Shown in pieces: positions 59,569 to 64,000 of a stretch of 64,000 nt of DNA. The stretch covers positions 11,110 to 75,109 of the forward strand of contig CALOBA010000050.1 in NCBI GenBank assembly GCA_942491465.1. The letters run 5' to 3'. This stretch comes from CALOBA01 sp942491465. GTDB taxonomy: Bacteria > Pseudomonadota > Gammaproteobacteria > Chromatiales > Chromatiaceae. How positions within the stretch are numbered: the stretch's first letter is position 1; each line of letters begins with the position of its first letter. Under the pieces are notes generated by a model that made no database searches, was not told the DNA's origin, and saw only the letters and a program-made list of their open reading frames with translations. Made by a program: the position numbers and the translations under genes.

Positions 59569-60405
59569 GCGGGGCGTCCCGCCCCGAGCGAGCGCAACGC
59601 CAAGCCCCCGGCGCTCAGCGGCGACGCCGCTGCTCCAGCCGAGCGGGGGCGTCGCTCAGCGGCGGGACGCCGCGCCGGAGCGGAGGCGTCCCGCCCCCGA
59701 GCGAGCGCAACGCAGGCCGCCAGCGGCGAGACGCCGCTGCTCCCAAGCTGGAGGCGGGGGCGTCCCGCCCCCGAGCGAGCGCAACGCCGAGCCCCAAAGC
59801 CGCCGCTCAGCGGCGGGACGCCGCTGCTCCCGGCCGGAGCGGGGGCGTCCCGCCCCCGAGCGAGCGCAACGCCAAGCCCCCGCACGCCGTCCCTCAGCGG
59901 CGAGACGCCGCTGCCCCCAAGCCGGAGCGGGGGCGTCCCGCCCCCGAGCGAGCGCAACGCCAAGCCCCCAAAGCCGCCGCTCAGCGGCGAGACGCCGCTG
60001 CTCCCAAGCCGGAGGGGGGTCCGCGAGCGAGCGGCAAGAAGCCCCGCGCGGGGGCCGGCGCCCCGGAGCGCACGGAGCCAAAGGGAGCGGGGGCCGGAGC
60101 GGGGGCGTCCCGCCCCCGAGCGAGCGCAACGCCAAGCCCCCGCAGCCGCCGCTCAGCGGCGGGACGCCGCGCTCCGGGGCCGGAGCGGGGGGGCGTCCCG
60201 CCCCCGAGCGAGCGCAACGGGGCTCCCGCCCCGAGCGAGCGCAGCAAGCCGCCACTCAGCGGCGGGACGCCGCTGCTCCCAAGCCGGAGCGGGGGCGTCC
60301 CGCCCCCGAGCGAGCGCAACGTCAAGCCCCCAAAGCCGCCGCTCAGCGGCGGGACGCCGCTGCTCCCAAGCCGCTGCTCCCAAGCCGGAGCGGACCTGCC
60401 AACGT
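59569..60405. repeat. Irregular array of GC double-palindrome repeats inside the methyltransferase gene
   Basis: About ten units alternate GCGGGGGCG-tcc-CGCCCCCG with (C)AGCGGCG-gga/aga-CGCCGCTG, the same modules as the 6.1-7.4 kb array but with a different linker ('gagcgagcgcaacgccaagcccc', often plus 'aaagccgccgct'). Unit lengths vary (about 75-100 bases), so this array is older or less homogenised than the 83-bp one. One stretch (59990-60075) has lost the module order. Confidence 0.85.
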
Positions 60406-60608
60406 CGAGGTCCGCCAAGGCGCGCAGCCTCAAGGGCGTGCTCGAGCCCTTCTCCAGCCAAGGCAACCTCGACCTGATGCGCCGCGCCGGCTTTGTCGAC
60501 ATCATGACCGTCTACAAATACATCTGCTTCGAGGGCTTTCTGGCCATCAAACAGGCACGCGGCGGCATGCTCCCCCGGGGACCGTGCACAACACCGCCGC
60601 CCAAAGTA

Positions 60609-60624
60609 TGGCCCGACATTTGCT
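60609..60624 (+). promoter_or_regulatory. Sigma-54 promoter candidate of cowN
   Basis: TGGCCCG-ACAT-TTGCT matches TGGCACG-N4-TTGCW at 11 of 12 fixed positions. It lies 173 bases before the cowN ATG, in the same direction. Nitrogen-fixation genes are typically NifA/sigma-54 driven. An imperfect NifA-like box (TGT-N10-ACC) is about 110 bases upstream, which is weak support. Confidence 0.6.
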
Positions 60625-60796
60625 TCCCAGCGGCCATGCCGGCGGGCGCCGCGGCAACCACCGGGCCGTGCTCGGCGGTGCCGTCGACGCCAAGCCATTG
60701 ATCCACCCGCGGCTGATCGCGCCAAGGCCCGCCATGCCCAGCGCCGACGACGGCCTGCCGATCTCCGCCATCAAACCAAATCACCCTGTCGCAACC

Positions 60797-61093
60797 ATGA
60801 CAATCTCCAAGCAACCGCAACCACTCGACCGCTACGTCAGCTTCATCGGCCTGGACTGCGACGGCAAGGCCGAACGCTTCGTCTCCACCCTGCGCGACGC
60901 CCTCGACCGAGGCGAGGACACCGACCCGTTCTGGACCTATTTCCGCGCCAAGCTCGACGGCGAGCGCGGCCCGGCGCACGACGCCCTCTACCACATCCAT
61001 TGCCATATCAACGACCTGCGCGACCTGCTCACCCGCGCCGAGCGCCCGGACCTGGACGGGCTGCTGGAGACGCTGGAGCACGAGTGCTGTTGA
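60797..61093 (+). CDS. cowN: CowN, N2-fixation sustaining protein (CO protection of nitrogenase)
   Basis: 98 residues from ATG 60797. DRYVSFIGLDCDGKAERFVSTLRDAL, DPFWTYFRAKLDGERGPAHDALYHIHCHINDLRDLL and the terminal HECC match CowN along its full length (DRYVSF-GIDCDG, FW-YFLAKL, EECC). CowN lets cells fix nitrogen when carbon monoxide is present by guarding nitrogenase. No nif gene is in the window, so this is the only direct hint of diazotrophy here. It sits just after the repeat-disrupted methyltransferase and has a sigma-54 promoter candidate upstream. Confidence 0.9.
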   Translation: MTISKQPQPLDRYVSFIGLDCDGKAERFVSTLRDALDRGEDTDPFWTYFRAKLDGERGPAHDALYHIHCHINDLRDLLTRAERPDLDGLLETLEHECC

Positions 61094-61204
61094 GCCGGTC
61101 GGCCACCGCCGATGGATTTCCGATCGCGACGAGACTCCAAAGACCGCGCCGGCCGGAGCCATCGCAATAAGCGCAGCACAGGCCGCACGCCGCTGCCCCG
61201 AAGT

Positions 61205-61300
61205 AGTTGCACCTGCCCAGCTGCGCCGCGGACATGCGCCTGATTGCATTCATCACCGAGGCCGCGCCCGTCGAGCGGATTCTTACCCACATCAACAGCA
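61205..61300 (+). pseudogene. Transposase C-terminal remnant (IS91-like)
   Basis: LHLPSCAADMRLIAFITEAAPVERILTHI resembles the end of IS91-type transposases (C--CG--MR-IAFIT----I--IL-H). It is about 30 residues with no upstream catalytic part and the second Cys region degraded. It is a scar of an insertion sequence next to cowN. Confidence 0.5.
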
Positions 61301-61391
61301 TCATCCACGCCTTCCGCCAAGACGGAAGGTGCCGCGCGCGTGCCGAAGGATCAGTTCGTCGGCGTCCAATCGTTTGGTCCGTCCGGGAGAC

Positions 61392-61520
61392 ACCAGCCGC
61401 GGGTTCACAGACATCGACGGATTCGATGGCGATGACGGGTATGCGATAGGTGGAAAAGGCGATGTCTGGCATTTCGACGGCAGGAAATGGCGACAGCTTC
61501 CGTTTCCGAGCAATACCTAG
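61392..61520 (+). pseudogene. Fragment of an unidentified protein (VWHFDGRKWRQLPFPSN)
   Basis: Around 40 residues, FTDIDGFDGDDGYAIGGKGDVWHFDGRKWRQLPFPSN, with one beta-propeller-blade-like unit (Gly-Asp-Val-Trp-His-Phe-Asp-Gly). There is no credible start, and the frame ends where the MITE at 61517 begins, so the MITE or a nearby event truncated it. Family not named. Confidence 0.4.
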
Positions 61521-61625
61521 TGCTTTGCCGGGAAAATCTCACGGACCGGCCGGGAGTCGCGCTGAATCCGTGACGTCCCACCGCCGAGGGGCTGCCGGCG
61601 GTCCTGGGACTTCCCGCGGCACCAG
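61517..61625. mobile_element. MITE of the CTAGTGC family without REPIN core (copy C)
   Basis: Left end CTAGTGCTTTGCCGGGAAAA and right end GGTCCTGGGACTTCCCGCGGCACCAG-type sequence correspond to the terminal repeats of 49349-49503. The centre (TCGCGCTGAATCCGTGACGTCCC) lacks the CTGTGGGAG REPIN, so it is either an ancestral or a deleted form. Confidence 0.55.
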
Positions 61626-61884
61626 CCGCGTCGAGGCGATCGGGGGAGGTCGACACGTATCCGCGATGCACTACGACGTCGGGCATTGCGCCTGGAGAAG
61701 GCGCAAACGACGGCGTTAGGCCCCGTTCGGTCCAACCGAGGTCCGGTCTCGATTTCCACCGGCGGCCGAATGCTCGGTCCCATGCGCCGCATCCGCGAGA
61801 TCGATCACCGGCTTATGCCTGCGGCGCAGGCAATCGGGTCTACCTAACCAACCGAACTCAAGCGCGAGCCCCGGCCACCCGGAA

Positions 61885-64000
61885 CTATCCCCGCCGCCGC
61901 TTGAACCCGCCGACCACGGCCGCCGCGGCGCCCGGGTCCTGCGGCCAGTGGTGCTTCGGATAGCGTCCGCGCATCTGCTTGCGCACATCGGCGTAGGCGC
62001 CGGCCCAGAAGCCGGCGAGGTCGGCGGTGACGGCCAACGGGCGGCCGGCCGGCGAGAGCAGATGCAGCAACAGCGGGATGCGGCCGGCGCAGATCGTCGG
62101 GGTCTCGGCGGCGCCGAGCATCTCCTGGAGCGGCAGGGCCAGGGCCGGGCCGGCCTCGTTGCCGTAGTCGATGCGGCGGCGGTTGCCGGCGGGGGTGACC
62201 ACGGCCTCCGGGGTCAGCGCGTCGAGCCGGCGGCGGCGCTCCCAGCCAAGGAGCGCGCTCAGGCATTCGGCCAGGTCCAGCGCGCGCACCTCGGCGAGGC
62301 GGGTCTTGCCGTCGAGCCAGGGACCGAGCCAGTGGGTCAGATGGGCCTGCAGCCAGGCATCGGACAGGTCCGGCCAGCCGCCCTCTCCCGCCGCATCCGG
62401 GCAGCGCGCCCGCACCAGGGCGACCGGGCCTGGAGCTGGCGGGCGGCGGCGGACCAACGCAGCGCCTGCTCGGGGGCGCGCTCCACGGCGGCCAGCAGCA
62501 GGTCCAGGGCCGCCCGGGCTCCGCGATGGGCGCCGGGTGGTCTTCGAGCAGGATCGCCCCGAGTCGGACCTGATCGGGGGCGGCAACGGCCTCGCGCTCG
62601 GCGTCCCAGAGCAGGGCGCGGCGGGTCTGGAGCCGGTCGGCCATGGCCTGGCGCAGGCCGGCGTCATCGATGGCCAGTGCCGCGCGGATGCAGGGGTCGC
62701 CGCTGGCGGCGGCCAGGTCGGCGGATGACCAGATAGGTGGTTCCGAGCAGCGGGTCGTCCCGCGGCAGCATGGCACCGGTGCCGTTGGCGAGCAGATAGC
62801 GGCCGTCGCCGCCGCGCCCCTGGGCGATGCGGTCGGGATAGGCGAACGCCAACAGCATGTCGGCGCGCTCGCTATCGCCGGGGGCGGTGCGCGGCGCCTT
62901 CGCGGCGTCGACGAGCTGGCGGAACTGGCGGGCGGCGCGGTCGATGGCGGCCAAGCGGCGAGGCTCCCAGTCCGCTGTCGGGCGGCGCGCGCGGTGGGAC
63001 TGGAGTGCCAGCAGACGCAGGCCCAGGTCCACCGAGCGCGGCAGGTCGCGACGCGCGAGCCACGGGTCGCGCTCACCCACCAGCGCGGCCAGGTCGGCCA
63101 GCGCCCGCGCCGGCGGCAGGGCGGCGGTGAGCATGTGCGCCAGACGCGGATGCGCCGGCAGCCGAGGCCATGCGGCGCCCGGCTTCGGTGATCGCGCCTT
63201 GGGCGTCGATGGCCCCCAGCGCCTGCAGCAGGGCGCGTGCTCAGGCCCAGGCCGGCGCCGGCGGCGAATTCGAGCCAGGCCAGGTCGTTCGGGTCGGTCA
63301 GGCCCCAGAGGGCCAGCTCCAGGACCAGACCGGCGAGGTCCGCCTGCAGGATCTCGGCCGGACGTTGCGCCGGCCGGCCAGCAGCCTGCTCCTGCGTCCA
63401 CAGCCGCAGGCAGCGGCCCGGGCCGAGCCGACCGGCACGACCGGCGCGCTGCTCGGCGGCGGCCCGCGCGATGGGCTCGGTCACCAGGCTGATCAGACCG
63501 CTAGCCGGATCGTAGCGCGGCTCCCGGGCCAGGCCGCCGTCGACCACGGCGCCGACGCCGTCGATGGTCACCGAGGTCTCGGCGACGTCGGTGGCCAGCA
63601 CGACCCGCCGCGGCGCGTCCGGCGGTGGCCGCAGCGCGCGGTCCTGCTCGGCCACCGACAGCGCACCGTGCAGCGGCAGCACCTCAGATGCCGTCCGTGC
63701 AGGCGAGCCCCGCCAGCGCGCCCTTGCGGCGGTCGATCTCCGCGGCACCCGGGCAGAAACACCAACAGGTCACCGGGCTGCTCGGCGAGGGCCTGACGTA
63801 CGGCAGCCGGCACCAGTGCCAACGGCTCCGCGACCTCGGCGCTCGGCATGGCGTGCACCTCCACCGGGAAGCGCCGACCGGTGCCTTCGATCACCGGCGC
63901 GCCACCGAGCAGGGCGGCGATGGGTGCCACGTCCAAGGTCGCCGACATGACCAGGATGCGCAGGTCTTCGCGCAACGCACCAGCCAGGTCCAGGGCCAAT
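61885..64000 (-). pseudogene. hrpB: ATP-dependent helicase HrpB, multiply frameshifted and cut by window edge
   Basis: Pieces from right to left: LRILVMSATLDVAPIAALLGG (helicase motif III, SAT) and [40 protein letters not shown] (motif V) and AAAEQRAGRAGRLGPGRCLRLW (motif VI, QRxGRxGR); then the HrpB-specific tail SVDLGLRLLALQSHRARR, RGGDGRYLLANGTGAMLPRDDPLLGT, NRRRIDYGNEAGPALALPLQEMLG, LSPAGRPLAVTADLAGFWAGAYADVRKQMRGRYPKHHWPQDP. The frame changes near 63745, 63250, 63170, 62735 and 62450. Motifs I and II lie beyond 64000. HrpB is a non-essential DExH RNA helicase of unknown substrate. Five breaks in 2.1 kb mean decay or poor sequence here. Confidence 0.85.

Larger units (their letters stand above)
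59253..60701 (+). pseudogene. SAM-dependent methyltransferase, middle replaced by GC-palindrome array
   Basis: The N-terminal part is ERFDAHVRRSVPFYDEGHGLIVQLSDFYIG, then YELGCSTGTLTHRLAEHHRERRARFIAIDAEPAMVQVAAERW, the SAM motif I and II region of a CmoA-like methyltransferase. The C-terminal part SLKGVLEPFSSQGNLDLMRRAGFVDIMTVYKYICFEGFLAIK is its normal end. Between them the array at 59569-60405 replaces the middle of the enzyme, yet one 482-codon frame stays open through everything. The normal stop after FLAIK is lost. The start is TTG 59253 at the MITE edge or GTG 59271; the native start was probably removed by the MITE. The product cannot be an active enzyme. Confidence 0.7.

Noticed and set aside
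59210..61093. A single 627-codon gene ending in cowN
   Set aside because: Its first two thirds is the repeat array; only the last 98 codons match a protein family, starting at a normal ATG (60797).
61690..61740. Integron attC-like site (GCGTTAGGC)
   Set aside because: Only one half-site motif; no matching partner core or secondary-structure arms, and no integrase.

Overview
The window is very GC-rich and looks like the chromosome of a gammaproteobacterium, most plausibly a purple sulfur bacterium of the Chromatiaceae. This is inferred from the protein families and style, not from a marker gene. Core genes are of gammaproteobacterial type: accA, tilS, ubiD, prmB, hemN, iscR, the yeaG/yeaH/ycgB trio, a YqiB-like gene and an LdtD-type L,D-transpeptidase. 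CowN (CO protection of nitrogenase) suggests a nitrogen fixer. Oxygen-independent HemN and a DmsA-like molybdoenzyme with a pentaheme cytochrome fit an anaerobic or microaerobic life. No rRNA, tRNA or CRISPR was seen.

Layout. 0-9.3 kb: a cut-off DnaQ-like exonuclease, a MipA/OmpV protein, a damaged pair of STAND/AAA ATPases, an 83-bp palindromic tandem array, and a frameshifted cNMP/CBS/DUF294 protein. 9.4-10.4 kb: a ParA-type ATPase overlapped by a small basic, low-complexity protein with a tryptophan near its C-terminus, resembling McdA/McdB cargo-positioning pairs. 10.4-20.2 kb: the most unusual locus. A leftward operon encodes a small membrane-anchored protein, a long exported Met-Gly-Ser repeat protein, a pentaheme cytochrome c, a Tat-exported DmsA-like catalytic subunit, a DmsB-like iron-sulfur subunit, a TorD chaperone and a second Met-rich exported protein. 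Opposite it lies an NtrC-type activator. The gap between them holds a good sigma-54 promoter and four copies of a TGACA-N3-TGTCA palindrome.

20-47 kb is mostly ordinary: secretin-like protein, thioesterase, ubiD, RNA-binding protein, a YhaO/YhaN nuclease pair, a diguanylate cyclase, an L,D-transpeptidase, the PrkA-YeaH-SpoVR stress operon (with a sigma-54 promoter candidate), a flippase, accA-tilS, thioredoxin, iscR, prmB and hemN.

47-64 kb is an accessory, decaying region: a broken TPR protein carrying a REPIN-containing MITE; three degenerate copies of one C-terminal protein tail, each followed by a different toxin-antitoxin-like cassette; broken ATPase and DUF4007 pieces; an Rpn-family gene; then an intact acyl-CoA synthetase and glycosyltransferase; a methyltransferase interrupted by a second GC-palindrome array; cowN behind a sigma-54 promoter candidate; transposase debris; and a multiply frameshifted hrpB that runs off the right edge.

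Caution: many frameshifts fall in G/C runs or repeats. Housekeeping genes are intact, which favours real decay or slippage in dispensable genes, but consensus sequencing error cannot be excluded from this sequence alone.
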